Assembly (NCBI RefSeq): GCF_000772705.2
Contig: NZ_JSBW02000006.1
Coordinates: 1 to 56,625, forward strand
Reading direction: 5' to 3'
Source: Xanthomonas vasicola
Lineage (GTDB): Bacteria; Pseudomonadota; Gammaproteobacteria; Xanthomonadales; Xanthomonadaceae
DNA length: 56,625 nucleotides
Under the pieces are notes generated by a model that was not told where the DNA came from, did not search any database, and saw nothing but the letters and a program-made list of their open reading frames with translations. Shown here piece by piece: positions 8,235 to 16,834 of the stretch (position 1 is its first letter; every line of letters starts with the position of its first letter). The position numbers were made by a program, and so were the translations under genes.

Positions 8235-9611
8235 ATGTCTGACCCGTCCGCGCCCGATCATCTGCAACGCAGCCTGTCCAATCGCCACTTGCAGTTGATC
8301 GCCATCGGCGGGGCGATCGGTACCGGCCTGTTCATGGGCTCTGGCAAGACCATCAGTCTGGCCGGGCCGTCGATCCTGTTCGTCTATCTCATCATCGGCG
8401 CGATGTTGTTTTTCGTGATGCGCGCGATGGGCGAGCTGCTGCTCTCCAATCTGGACTACAAGTCGTTCATCGACTTCTCCACCGACTTGCTCGGGCCGTG
8501 GGCTGGATTCTTCTGCGGATGGACGTACTGGTTTTGCTGGATCATCACCGCCATCGCCGATGTCATCGCCATTGCGGCCTATGCGCAGTTCTGGTTTCCA
8601 GGATTGGCGCCGTGGATTCCCGCGGTCTTGTGCGTGTTGTTGCTGCTGAGCCTGAATCTGGTCACGGTGAAGTTGTTTGGCGAGATGGAATTCTGGTTTG
8701 CGCTGATCAAGATCATCGCCATTGCCGCGTTGATCATTACCGGTGCCGGCCTGGTGGTGTGGGGTTTCCGTTCGCCGTCGGGCAACGTGGCCTCGCTGTC
8801 GAATCTGTGGAACGACGGCGGCATGTTCCCGATGGGCATCGGCGGTTTTTTTGCCGGCTTCCAGATTGCGGTGTTCGCTTTCGTCGGTATCGAGTTGGTC
8901 GGCACCACGGCTGCAGAAACCGCCGACCCGCGCCGCAATCTGCCCAAGGCGATCAACTCGATCCCGGTGCGCATTTTGATCTTCTACGTGCTCGCCCTGA
9001 TCGCCATCATGGCGGTGACGCCGTGGCGGCAGGTCGTGGCTGACAAGAGCCCGTTCGTGGAGTTGTTCGTGCTGGCCGGCGTGCCCGCGGCAGCGAGCCT
9101 GATCAACTTCGTGGTGCTGACCTCGGCCACCTCGTCGGCCAATAGCGGCATCTTCTCCACCAGCCGCATGCTTTACGGCCTGGCCGAAGAACAGCATGCA
9201 CCGAAGGGCTTCGCCAAGCTGTCGCGTGCGGCGGTGCCGGCGCGCGGCCTGCTGTTTTCCTGCCTGTGCCTGCTGCTGGGCGCGATGTTGGTGTATCTGA
9301 TTCCTAACCTGGTCACCGCGTTTACGCTGGTCACCACGTTGTCGGCGGTGCTTTTCATGTTCGTGTGGTCGTTGATTCTGTGCGCCTATATTGCCTACCG
9401 CCGCAAGCGCCCGGAACAACACGCAGCCTCGGCATTCAAGATGCCCGGCGGCGTGCTGATGTGCTACGTGTGCCTGGCGTTCTTCGCCTTCGTCATCGTG
9501 CTGCTGACCTTGCAGGGCGACACGCGTCAGGCCTTGCTGGCCAGTCCGGTGTGGTTCTTGGTCCTGGCCATTGGCTATGCAATCAAACGCCGCGAGAACC
9601 GGCAGCGCTGA
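8235..9611 (+). CDS. cycA: D-serine/D-alanine/glycine:H+ symporter
   Basis: A 458-residue APC-superfamily permease from ATG 8235 (MSDPSAPD). It tracks E. coli CycA almost continuously: NRHLQLIAIGGAIGTGLFMG, GKTISLAGPSILFVYLIIG, MRAMGELLLSNLDYKSF, LLGPWAGFFCGWTYWFCW, FVGIELVGTTAAET and SANSGIFSTSRML. Twelve hydrophobic helices are expected. It imports glycine and D-amino acids with protons across the inner membrane. The frame extends upstream to 8178 without a ribosome site, so the CycA-like start is preferred. A strong hairpin at 9639-9666 follows the stop. Confidence 0.93.
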   Translation: MSDPSAPDHLQRSLSNRHLQLIAIGGAIGTGLFMGSGKTISLAGPSILFVYLIIGAMLFFVMRAMGELLLSNLDYKSFIDFSTDLLGPWAGFFCGWTYWFCWIITAIADVIAIAAYAQFWFPGLAPWIPAVLCVLLLLSLNLVTVKLFGEMEFWFALIKIIAIAALIITGAGLVVWGFRSPSGNVASLSNLWNDGGMFPMGIGGFFAGFQIAVFAFVGIELVGTTAAETADPRRNLPKAINSIPVRILIFYVLALIAIMAVTPWRQVVADKSPFVELFVLAGVPAAASLINFVVLTSATSSANSGIFSTSRMLYGLAEEQHAPKGFAKLSRAAVPARGLLFSCLCLLLGAMLVYLIPNLVTAFTLVTTLSAVLFMFVWSLILCAYIAYRRKRPEQHAASAFKMPGGVLMCYVCLAFFAFVIVLLTLQGDTRQALLASPVWFLVLAIGYAIKRRENRQR

Positions 9612-9638
9612 GCGATCCGTGCGTAACGCATCGCGTGT

Positions 9639-9666
9639 GCAGCGTGCGGATGTGACCGCACGCTGC
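9639..9666. terminator. Hairpin between convergent genes
   Basis: GCAGCGTGCGG, loop ATGTGA, CCGCACGCTGC: an 11-bp perfect stem lying 28 bases after cycA and 33 bases from the end of the opposing gene. It has no T-run, but its position fits a bidirectional terminator. Confidence 0.6.
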
Positions 9667-9698
9667 GAGCCGTCATGGCGATGCGCGTGTACGGTGGA

Positions 9699-10694
9699 TC
9701 ATTTACCGTTTGGATCAGGATGCGCCGCTTCGCCTTCCTCTGCCGGGCTCGGCGGCGCTATGGCCGCGCCGGCGGGCAGACGCTGCAACGGGATCTGTTT
9801 CTTTGCTTTCCATTGCGGCTTTACCGGTAGGCCGTAGTTCTGAAAGAGCTTGGCGACGTTTTCCAGATGCTGTGATGTTCGGTCGGCATATTCGCTGAAC
9901 CGCCCCGAGTCGTTATCGATACAGAGCTCGCCGTCCGGGTTGTAGTACAGGGTGCCGCTGATGCGCGCTTCGGGTATCAGGCGATTGTCCTGCCAGGGGG
10001 TCTTGTTCCACGGTTGGCCGCCCACGAGGGTGACATGGCCTTGCGCGTATGGCTGCTTCTTCTTTCGCGCCTCCTTGCTTGTCATCGGCTCGTCCAAGAC
10101 TACGCCAGGATGCCCTTCGCCGATGACCAAACTGCCATTACTAGCGATGTTCCATTTGTACTCCACTTTCTTGTCGCGCAGATCGTCCAGGCGCAGCCGC
10201 TGAGCGAGTGGCGCAACGGACGGAGCGCCGGTTTCAGCCTGTTCGTGGAACGTCGGGGTGCTCCTGATGCGATCGATGGCGTCCTCGCCCAGCCCGAGAT
10301 CTTTGGATAGTTTGCTTGGATCGAGACGAGGCGGCATCTCCAGTGCCGGAGCGGTCGAGACGAACAGGCGTGTTGGATTGATCTTGACGCGCGCATGGCC
10401 GCCAGCAGGCGCTTCTATTTCCTGAGCCTGGATCGGCGTCCGGTGGGTACCGTCTTTCAGATGCTTTCCGCGCGCGGGCTGGGTGCTGCCGAACAACGCA
10501 TCGAGATGGCTGCTGTCTGCGACGAACGCCCGCGATTGCTCCTTGGCTGATGCGCTTCGGCGCATGCGAGGCAGCCCGCGGAGCTGGGAGTGGGCGCCGA
10601 TTTGGATGTCGTCGCAAACCGATGGGGCATGTCGCGGATCAACATGACCGATATGCTCGTGTAGTGCGCGAGACGCCGAGCCGGAGACTTTCAT
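9699..10694 (-). CDS. Candidate type III secreted effector, family not recognised
   Basis: A 331-residue soluble protein from ATG 10694 (MKVSGSASRALHEH), with AGGAG eight bases upstream. The first ~80 residues are Ser/Arg/His-rich without a signal peptide or membrane helix, as in many effector N-termini. A structured region follows at about 175-290, with YKWNIASNGSLVIGEGHPG, GHVTLVGG, ISGTLYYNPDGELCIDNDSG and LENVAKLFQNYGLP, then a Pro/Ala-rich tail. It is compositionally unlike the housekeeping neighbours. A PIP-like box with a correctly spaced -10 lies upstream (10724-10784), which suggests HrpX control with the hrp regulon. Together these point to a Xop-type effector delivered into plant cells. 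I cannot name the family, and an ordinary regulated cytoplasmic protein is the alternative. Confidence 0.6.
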   Translation of the reverse strand: MKVSGSASRALHEHIGHVDPRHAPSVCDDIQIGAHSQLRGLPRMRRSASAKEQSRAFVADSSHLDALFGSTQPARGKHLKDGTHRTPIQAQEIEAPAGGHARVKINPTRLFVSTAPALEMPPRLDPSKLSKDLGLGEDAIDRIRSTPTFHEQAETGAPSVAPLAQRLRLDDLRDKKVEYKWNIASNGSLVIGEGHPGVVLDEPMTSKEARKKKQPYAQGHVTLVGGQPWNKTPWQDNRLIPEARISGTLYYNPDGELCIDNDSGRFSEYADRTSQHLENVAKLFQNYGLPVKPQWKAKKQIPLQRLPAGAAIAPPSPAEEGEAAHPDPNGK

Positions 10695-10723
10695 GTGCGT
10701 ACTCCTGGGATGCGTGAGCGGAA

Positions 10724-10784
10724 AATGTAAGGCAGCCAGAACGTGCATACCGCTCACAGCAGAATCGATGTGCGATTTGGCGAA
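10724..10784 (-). promoter_or_regulatory. Imperfect PIP box plus -10 element (HrpX-type promoter)
   Basis: On the minus strand, TTCGC (10784-10780), exactly 15 bases, TTCTG (10764-10760), exactly 30 bases, TACATT (10729-10724), then 29 bases to the ATG. The consensus is TTCGB-N15-TTCGB with a YANNNT -10 box 30-32 bases downstream; only one base of the second half departs. The joint spacing of both parts is the main support. Confidence 0.6.
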
Positions 10785-10929
10785 CGCTTTCGCTGCCTGC
10801 ACAAACCGCACGGCGATCGCATGCGTGGGCAGGCACGGCCATCGCCTCCGTCGCCGATGGGCATGTGCCGGCGTTGACGCCATGGTGGACGCGGAGGATG
10901 CTTGGGCTCTTTCATCTCACAGCCGATGC

Positions 10930-11832
10930 ATGATCACGATCCACCCGATTGCCGGAACCCAGCACTGTTGGGTCGACTTGTGCCAGCCGAGTCCGCAAGA
11001 GTTGGCGCAGGCCGCTGAAAAGGTGGAGTTTGCCTTGCCCGATCGTGCGGCGATTGGCGAGATTGAATTCAGCAGCCGGGTACGCCGCCAGGGCGATGTG
11101 CTGTTTCTCAATGTGCCGCGTTTTCAGGACGATGACGGCCCCACCGCGCCGCTGGGGTTTGCGCTGTCGCCGACCATGCTGGTGACCTTGCGCGAGCAGC
11201 GCATCGGCTCGTTGGAGGACTTGACCGCGCGGCTGGAACACGAGCCCTGCCATAGCTCGGACGATTTGCTGTTACGCATGTTCGATCAACTGGTCGGGCG
11301 GCTGGCAGACCGGCTTGAGGCACTCGAAGCAGCGGTGACCGAGACCACGCGGCAGGTGTTCGACAGCCCACACAAAACCAAGGATCTGGAGCGCATGTTG
11401 CACCAGGTCGGCGACATGGGCCGCCAGCTCGGCGGGCTGCATAGCGCCGGGCAGGGCATGCTGCGTCTGGTGACGTATCTGGATGGTACCGCGCCGGACT
11501 GGTTCGGCGCCGATGCGGCCAAACGCATCACCTCGCTGCACAAGGACCTGACCACCCTGAGCGAATTCCATCAACACATGGACGACCGCATCGAGTTCCT
11601 GCTCGACAGCGTGCTGGGCATGATCAACATCGACCAGAACAACGTGATGAAGGTGATGGCAGTGGCATCGGTGGTCGGCATCCCACCCACCGTGCTGGTC
11701 GGCATCTGGGGCATGAACTTCGCCTACATGCCCGAACTCAAGGGGCACGACAACTATTTCTGGGCGCTGGGGATCATCGCGCTAAGCGTGGTGGTGCCGC
11801 TGGCGTGGTTTCGCAAGCGTGGATGGGTGTGA
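10930..11832 (+). CDS. CorA-family magnesium/divalent cation transporter
   Basis: A 300-residue protein starting MITIHPIAG at 10930. It has a long helical cytoplasmic domain (coiled-coil-rich from about 100 to 225), then two C-terminal membrane helices separated by the CorA signature GIWGMNFAYMPEL, with the GMN selectivity loop intact. It would form the homopentameric CorA channel in the inner membrane. The weak N-terminal match to E. coli CorA and the YFWALGIIALSVVVPLAWFRKRGW ending fit the CorA-like/ZntB side of the family, so the substrate could be Mg2+, Co2+/Ni2+ or Zn2+. The frame is open upstream to 10693, but only 10930 begins the conserved part. Confidence 0.88.
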   Translation: MITIHPIAGTQHCWVDLCQPSPQELAQAAEKVEFALPDRAAIGEIEFSSRVRRQGDVLFLNVPRFQDDDGPTAPLGFALSPTMLVTLREQRIGSLEDLTARLEHEPCHSSDDLLLRMFDQLVGRLADRLEALEAAVTETTRQVFDSPHKTKDLERMLHQVGDMGRQLGGLHSAGQGMLRLVTYLDGTAPDWFGADAAKRITSLHKDLTTLSEFHQHMDDRIEFLLDSVLGMINIDQNNVMKVMAVASVVGIPPTVLVGIWGMNFAYMPELKGHDNYFWALGIIALSVVVPLAWFRKRGWV

Positions 11833-11851
11833 TGCATCAGAGCCGAAAAAC

Positions 11852-11920
11852 CCTAGGAGCGCCGCTGGGCGCGATGTGGCGTTACCGGGAAGGCCCTCGC
11901 GCCCGAGGGGGGCTACGGCG
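11852..11920. repeat. Diverged TAGGAGCGC palindromic intergenic repeat
   Basis: TAGGAGCGCCGCTGGGCGCG, followed by GCGTTACCGGGAAG and a CTCGCGCC right arm; the right end is degraded relative to the copy at 12026-12086. Confidence 0.6.
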
Positions 11921-12025
11921 TGTCGTCTCAGTGCAATCATCTGTTGCGTGCGGTTGCGTGACTAGGCAATGCCGAGTTGGTGCAGCTCGGTAGCCGCGCA
12001 GCTCGCGGCAGAATGCAGGACGCCC

Positions 12026-12086
12026 GTAGGAGCGCCCCTTGGCGCGATGGCGTTACCGGGAAGCCCTCGCGCCAGGGCGCTCCTAC
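12026..12086. repeat. GTAGGAGCG...CGCTCCTAC palindromic intergenic repeat
   Basis: The repeat begins GTAGGAGCGCC, runs through GGCGCGATGGCGTTACCGGG and GCCCTCGCGCC, and closes with GGCGCTCCTAC. The complementary ends predict a long hairpin. Related units occur at 11852, 42495 and 42733, so it is a dispersed REP-like family of this genome. Confidence 0.75.
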
Positions 12087-12165
12087 AGGGTGGGTGGAAG
12101 ACTGCCCGGCTGCGTAGCGTGCAACCAGGCGATGCGCATTGTTGACTACTGCCTGGCGGCTTGGA

Positions 12166-12861
12166 TCAGCCCTTTGCCTGGAAGCTGGCTTCTTCGTAAG
12201 GCTGCACCACCACCCAGCCTTCGCCGGCAAAGCGCATCTGCAGGCTTTCGCCGGAGCCGCGGCCGAACAGCGTGCCGATCGACACATCAGTGACCAGTTC
12301 AGGGGTCAGCGTGCCCGACCAGGCGACGGTGGCGTTGGGGTCGGTGAACACCGGGCCGCTGGCGGCGGCGACTGGCAGGGTCAACGGCTCGTAGTGCGAG
12401 GTGATCGCCACGATGCCGTGGCCGCTCAGGCGCACATTGAACAGCCCGCCCGAGAGCATGCCGGCCACTTTGCGCATCATAGTGATCTTGTGTTCAACGC
12501 CGGATTCGAACGCCAGCACATCGTTGCCGTTGACGAAGACGGCCTCGCCATTCAAGCGCAGCAGCGTCACCAGTTTGCCCAGGTCGGCCAGATACACGCG
12601 GCCCTGGCCTTCGGCCTTCATCAGCTGCATGCCTTCGCCACTGACGGCTTTTTTCAGCAGATTGCCCAGGCCTTGTTCCAATAGTCCTTCGCGGGTGAAC
12701 TTGACGTTGCCGGTGCGCGCCACCATGGCGCCGGCCTTGGACCACACCATGCCGTTGAGGCGCACTTCCAGCAGATGCGGATTTTCCAATTCGAACGGAT
12801 CGGGGCTGACGTCCTTTTCCTTGGAATGGGCGAGAAATTCGTTGAGCGTGCGTACGGCCAT
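12166..12861 (-). CDS. AIM24 / TIGR00266-family protein
   Basis: A 231-residue protein from ATG 12861 (MAVRTLNEF), with AGGA seven bases upstream; the ATG at 12891 lacks a ribosome site. It is a beta-rich protein built of repeated strands: VRLNGMVWSKAGAMVARTG, GNVKFTREG near GMQLMKAEGQGRVYLAD, and the C-terminal FGRGSGESLQMRFAGEGWVVVQP typical of TIGR00266. No signal peptide is present. The family is widespread and lacks an agreed biochemical role in bacteria. Domain identification is firm; function is unknown. Confidence 0.8.
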   Translation of the reverse strand: MAVRTLNEFLAHSKEKDVSPDPFELENPHLLEVRLNGMVWSKAGAMVARTGNVKFTREGLLEQGLGNLLKKAVSGEGMQLMKAEGQGRVYLADLGKLVTLLRLNGEAVFVNGNDVLAFESGVEHKITMMRKVAGMLSGGLFNVRLSGHGIVAITSHYEPLTLPVAAASGPVFTDPNATVAWSGTLTPELVTDVSIGTLFGRGSGESLQMRFAGEGWVVVQPYEEASFQAKG

Positions 12862-12904
12862 GGATCCGTCCTGGAGTGAAAGAGTGCGCATGATACGCGG
12901 CCGC

Positions 12905-13053
12905 CTAAGAGCAGCTAACAAAACGACTGCGCAGCCGCCAGGCGGGCGCGGCCGGTGCTCGGAATCGGCATGTACCACTCGTGCACTCCGGTTCCTGTGC
13001 GCCGCCCGCACCCACCTGACAACTGCTCGCTACGTTTTGTTAGCCGCTCTAAA
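12905..13053. mobile_element. MITE-like element with ~21-bp terminal inverted repeats
   Basis: The left end TAAGAGCAGCTAACAAAACG (12906-12925) is the near-perfect reverse complement of the right end CGTTTTGTTAGCCGCTCTAA (13033-13052); 18 of 20 positions match. The core carries no frame. A degraded homologue lies at 5690-5835, and the last 12 bases (AGCCGCTCTAAA) recur near 13883. It is a short non-autonomous element or dispersed intergenic repeat; no target-site duplication is obvious. Confidence 0.65.
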
Positions 13054-13167
13054 TCGCAGTCGCGCCGGTAAGCGGGCAGCACGCGCGCCGCACCACAGCC
13101 CGCTTCCCCACGCAGTCGTGTAAGCCGCTGACAGCGCGAATCCCCTCGACAGGTACACGCAACCGGT

Positions 13168-13890
13168 ATGGCACGACGACATGCACGATGGATCGGCCTG
13201 CTGCTCGCAATTACTGCGGTCACAGCATTGACGTTCTGGTGGTATGCGCGCACGCCTTCGCCTGCTCCCGCACCACGGCCAGATGCGCCAGTTGCAACGC
13301 CGTTAGGGTGGAAAGCGCAACTGCAGTGGGTCGCCGGCAATGGCGTGCGTGGCGTAGCAGATGGCCGCGCGGCCGACGCGCAGTTTGACGATCCGTATGG
13401 GTTAGCGATCGATACGCACGGCACGCTGTACATCGCCGATGGCGGCGACGATAACCGCATCCACAGCTGGTGCTGATGGCCATGTGCACACGCTGGCCGG
13501 TGGCCGCGAAGGCTTTGCCGATGGCATCGGCGTGGCGGCAGCGTTCAATACACCTTCGGGAATCGCGCTCGATACGGACGGCAATCTGTACATCGCCGAT
13601 ACCGGTAACCATGCCATCCGCAAGCTGACGCCGCAGGGCAAGGGGACCACGCTTGCCGGCGATGGTGTGGCGGGCGATCGCAACGGCGCAGCGGCACAGG
13701 TGCGCTTCAATGGGCCGGTTGGCGTGGCGGTGGATGCGCAGGGGCGCGTGTAGTTCGCCGACACCTACAACGATCGTATTGGCGTGATCGAAACCGATGG
13801 GCAGGTACGCACGCTGGCCGGTGGCGCGTTGCCGGGCATGGCCGATGGCATCGGCACGCAAGCGTGGTTCGATGCGCCCTCAGCCGCTCT
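13168..13890 (+). pseudogene. NHL-repeat protein, frameshifted and truncated
   Basis: The start at 13168 gives one N-terminal membrane helix (WIGLLLAITAVTALTFWW), then an NHL beta-propeller: DPYGLAIDTHGTLYIADGGD, and after a frame change near 13465-13476 TPSGIALDTDGNLYIADTGN and NGPVGVAVDAQGRV, stopped by TAG at 13751. A further partial blade (DGQVRTLAGG) follows and ends in unrelated sequence at about 13885. Intact relatives would be membrane-anchored six-blade propellers, often ligand-binding or lyase-like. At least one shift, one stop and a missing 3' end make it non-functional. No gene follows before 14011. Confidence 0.75.
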
Positions 13891-14010
13891 AAACGCGCGC
13901 AGTACTGTCGTGAAGCTGTCTTGCGCATCGGCGACTTTTACCGTCAGACAGCTAAACGCCAATACTCCGACCCTGCCGCCGTCACCCACTGCGCAGCAGC
14001 GGCACAGTCC

Positions 14011-15684
14011 TCAGCGCGCGGCAGCTTCGGGCTTGCGCATGCGCTTGGCGGGTGCTGTCTTGGTGTCCTTGCCCGGATACAGATTCAACAGCATCAAGGT
14101 GACGCCGTTGGTCCAGCCGAAGCCGTCCTGCAAGGCGTATTCGCCGCCGCCGCCACCGGCTGCATCGGTTTGCAGGCCGTATTTTTCGACCAGCTTGTGT
14201 TCGCGTGCGAACAGCGCCTGCACCTGGGCGAGGAAGCGTTCGCCGATGGTGCGTGCCAGCGCTTCCTCGCCGTAGCGACGCAGGCCGTCCACGGCCACCC
14301 ATTGCAGCGGCGCCCAGCCATTGGGTTCGTCCCATTGCTGGCCGGTCTTGACTGCGGTGGTGGCCAGGCCGCCCGGGCGCAGCAGCATTTTGCGCACGGT
14401 GCTGGCGGTGCGCTTGGCGTGATCGTCCGAGGCCAGGCCGGCGAACAGCGGATACAGCGCTGCGGCGGTGACCTGGTTGCTCAGCATGCGCGTCTGCCAG
14501 TCGTAGTCGGCGTAATAGCCGGCCTTGTTCCACAAATGCGCATCGATGGCCTGCTTGCGCTGCTGTGCGAGTGCGGCGTAATCGCGCGTGCACTCCGCGC
14601 CCGGTTGCGCGCAGGCCTGAGCCAGGGTGCGTTCCAGGTGGTAGAGCAGGCTATTGAGGTCGATCGGAATGATGGCGGTGGTGCGGATGGTGCGCAGGTT
14701 CTGGCCGTCGGCCAGCCAGCGGCTGGTGTAGTCCCAACCGCTCTCGGCGCCGGCACGCAAGTCGCGGTAGACCTCGGCAGCCGGGCGGTTTTTCACCTCG
14801 GCGGCGGTGCGGGTGTCGTGCAACCAGGCTTCCGGGCGCGGGGTGTCGCGCTCGTCCCAATAGCGGTTGAACACACTGCCATCAGCCAGGCGCACCACAT
14901 GGCGCGCGGCCTGGCCAGGCTGCAAGTCGTCGCTGCCCTGCATCCAGTAGGCGTATTCCTTTTGCAGCTGCGGCAGATAGCGCTGATACACCGCCTCGCC
15001 TTCCACGCCGGCCTGTAGCTCCACCATGTAGGAGAAGAACGGCGGCTGCGAGCGGCTGAGGTAGTAGGTGCGGTTGCCGTTGGGAATATGTCCGTAGGTG
15101 TCGATCAAGTAGGCGAAGTTGTCCAGCATCTGACGGCTGAGCGTGGTCTCGCCGCTCTTCACCAAGCCCAGCATGGTGAAGTAGGAATCCCAGTAATACA
15201 CCTCGCGGAAGCGCCCGCCCGGCACCACGTACGGGTGTGGCAGCGCCAGCAGGCTGCTGTGCGGTGGCACGTGGTTCTGGCTGCGCACCAGCTTGGGCCA
15301 CAGCAGATCGATGTGCTCGCGCAGCGCGGTGTCCTGACGGATCGCGTCGGTCTGCACCGGCGGCGATTCTTCGAAATTGGCGTCCACAAACTTGCGCAGG
15401 TCGAAACCAGGGTGATCGTGCTGGGCCAGATAGTCGGCATTGATCAGTGCCGGGTCGCGCAATGGCAGAAAGTCGACAAAATGCTTCTGGTCGTCGAACA
15501 GCTCACCGCTCTGCACAGCCTGGAACAGTTCTGGGTAGGCCATGTCCGGCGTCGGCGGCGTGGGCGCCGGCGCATTGACGACCGGAGTGTCCAGCGGCGC
15601 GGCCGTCAGCGTGCCCGGCGCAACAAACATGCTCAGCGACAGGCCAAGCAGCGACGTGCAGCACGGGGGCGCGGCAGAACTCAT
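14011..15684 (-). CDS. treA: Periplasmic trehalase (GH37)
   Basis: A 557-residue protein from ATG 15684 (MSSAAPPC), preceded by GGAG at seven bases; the ATG at 15717 has none. The N-terminus is hydrophobic and ends in LTAAP, consistent with export. Both trehalase signatures are present: PGGRFREVYYWDSY and QWDEPNGWAP, and the length matches periplasmic TreA. The C-terminal half holds GGGGEYALQDGFGWTNG. It hydrolyses trehalose to two glucose molecules in the periplasm, relevant to osmotic adjustment and plant-derived trehalose. A short basic C-terminal tail follows the conserved region. Confidence 0.93.
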   Translation of the reverse strand: MSSAAPPCCTSLLGLSLSMFVAPGTLTAAPLDTPVVNAPAPTPPTPDMAYPELFQAVQSGELFDDQKHFVDFLPLRDPALINADYLAQHDHPGFDLRKFVDANFEESPPVQTDAIRQDTALREHIDLLWPKLVRSQNHVPPHSSLLALPHPYVVPGGRFREVYYWDSYFTMLGLVKSGETTLSRQMLDNFAYLIDTYGHIPNGNRTYYLSRSQPPFFSYMVELQAGVEGEAVYQRYLPQLQKEYAYWMQGSDDLQPGQAARHVVRLADGSVFNRYWDERDTPRPEAWLHDTRTAAEVKNRPAAEVYRDLRAGAESGWDYTSRWLADGQNLRTIRTTAIIPIDLNSLLYHLERTLAQACAQPGAECTRDYAALAQQRKQAIDAHLWNKAGYYADYDWQTRMLSNQVTAAALYPLFAGLASDDHAKRTASTVRKMLLRPGGLATTAVKTGQQWDEPNGWAPLQWVAVDGLRRYGEEALARTIGERFLAQVQALFAREHKLVEKYGLQTDAAGGGGGEYALQDGFGWTNGVTLMLLNLYPGKDTKTAPAKRMRKPEAAAR

Positions 15685-15953
15685 GACATCTCCAGAACGG
15701 GCAGTGGCGTAGGGCATGGTAAACGACCGAAGTGGCGGGCGGGACCGAGTGAAGTGCCGGCACGCCGACAGGCTTCGCACGGGGACGACTGGGTTCAGCA
15801 AGCTGATCCGGCGTGATGCCGGAACGCATGTTGATTCAGGCGTATCGGCGCGGATGCAGGCAGCTTGAATGGCGGCGCGCCCGCGTCCGTGCGACCTAGC
15901 CGCTGCAAGATGCGCGCCACAGCGCTGCGTCGGAATGCCGCCGCCTGCTCGCG

Positions 15954-16730
15954 CTAGCGCTTGCGATCGGTGCCCAGCAAGCGCTGCAATTCCAGCGCAT
16001 TGGAGGTCGCGCACCCGGCCGCGGTGTTGTCGAAGATCACTCAGCGTTCGGCCAGCGGCTGCGCGGTGTCGGGTGGGCCGGCGCGCACCGCAGCGGCCAA
16101 TGCCTGCAACGCGGTGTCGTCGTAGCTGCTGTAGTAGATGCGCGGCGCGCCATGCCAGCGCCAATACAATGGCGCGTCAGCCGGGCTCGGGATCGCTGCC
16201 GCGGGCACCGGGGCAGGGTCGGCGGCGCAGCGTGCAATGCGGTGGCGTGCGAGCAACGCCTGCGCGGGTGCAGTAAACCAACTCGCGTGGCGCGGCTCGC
16301 AGACCACGCCGCCGTCCCAGCGCCGGCGCAGCATCGCAAAGAATCTGGCCGCCACCGCTGCATCGAACGCCGCGCCAGGCGGCAGTTGCAGCAGCAGGCA
16401 GCCCAGCCGTGTCCCCAGCGCACCGGCCTGCGCCAGGAAGGCGTCCAGCAGCGGCCCGGTGCCGTGCAGGCGCGCGTCGTGGCTGATACTGCGCGGCAGC
16501 TTGACCGAAAAACGAAAATCCTCCTGCACGCTGTCGGCCCAGCGCGCGTAGGTACTGGCGCGGTGCGGGCGATAAAACGAGGAGTTGATTTCCACTGCAT
16601 CGAAGCGCGTGGCGTAGCGCTGCAACACGCTGGCGCCTTCGCCGAACTGCGCGCGGTCGGCGGCGGGAATCGACCAGCCTGCGCAACCGCAACGCACGCG
16701 TCCAATTGCAGTGGGTGGGCGAGCTGGCAT
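15954..16730 (-). pseudogene. DUF72 protein split by a nonsense codon
   Basis: From ATG 16730 (MPARPPTAIGRVRCGCAGWS) a DUF72 TIM-barrel-like protein reads for 229 residues, with FDAVEINSSFYRPH, RFSVKLPRSISH, GCLLLQLPPG and IYYSSYDD. TGA at 16043-16041 stops it. Without that stop the same frame continues VIFDNTAAGCATSNALELQ and ends at TAG 15956-15954. Relatives usually have a tryptophan next to IFDNTA, so TGG to TGA is the simplest explanation. DUF72 (YecE) function is unknown. A product missing only the last ~30 residues might be made but would lack the conserved FDNTA segment. Confidence 0.75.
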
Positions 16731-16834
16731 GGCAGGCGAGGTGAGGGTGGCAGCACTCTATGCAGGTGCGCGCGTCAGGATGTTGTGTGCATCGCGATCA
16801 CGGTCGAATCACGAGCCGCTTCGATACTGGGCGC

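Noticed and set aside
8214..9422. A 402-codon minus-strand frame
   Set aside because: Antisense to cycA; no recognisable protein sequence.
10695..10883. Upstream extension of the candidate effector gene to 10883
   Set aside because: The extension is Arg-rich, has no ribosome site and overlaps the PIP-like promoter; ATG 10694 has a good AGGAG.
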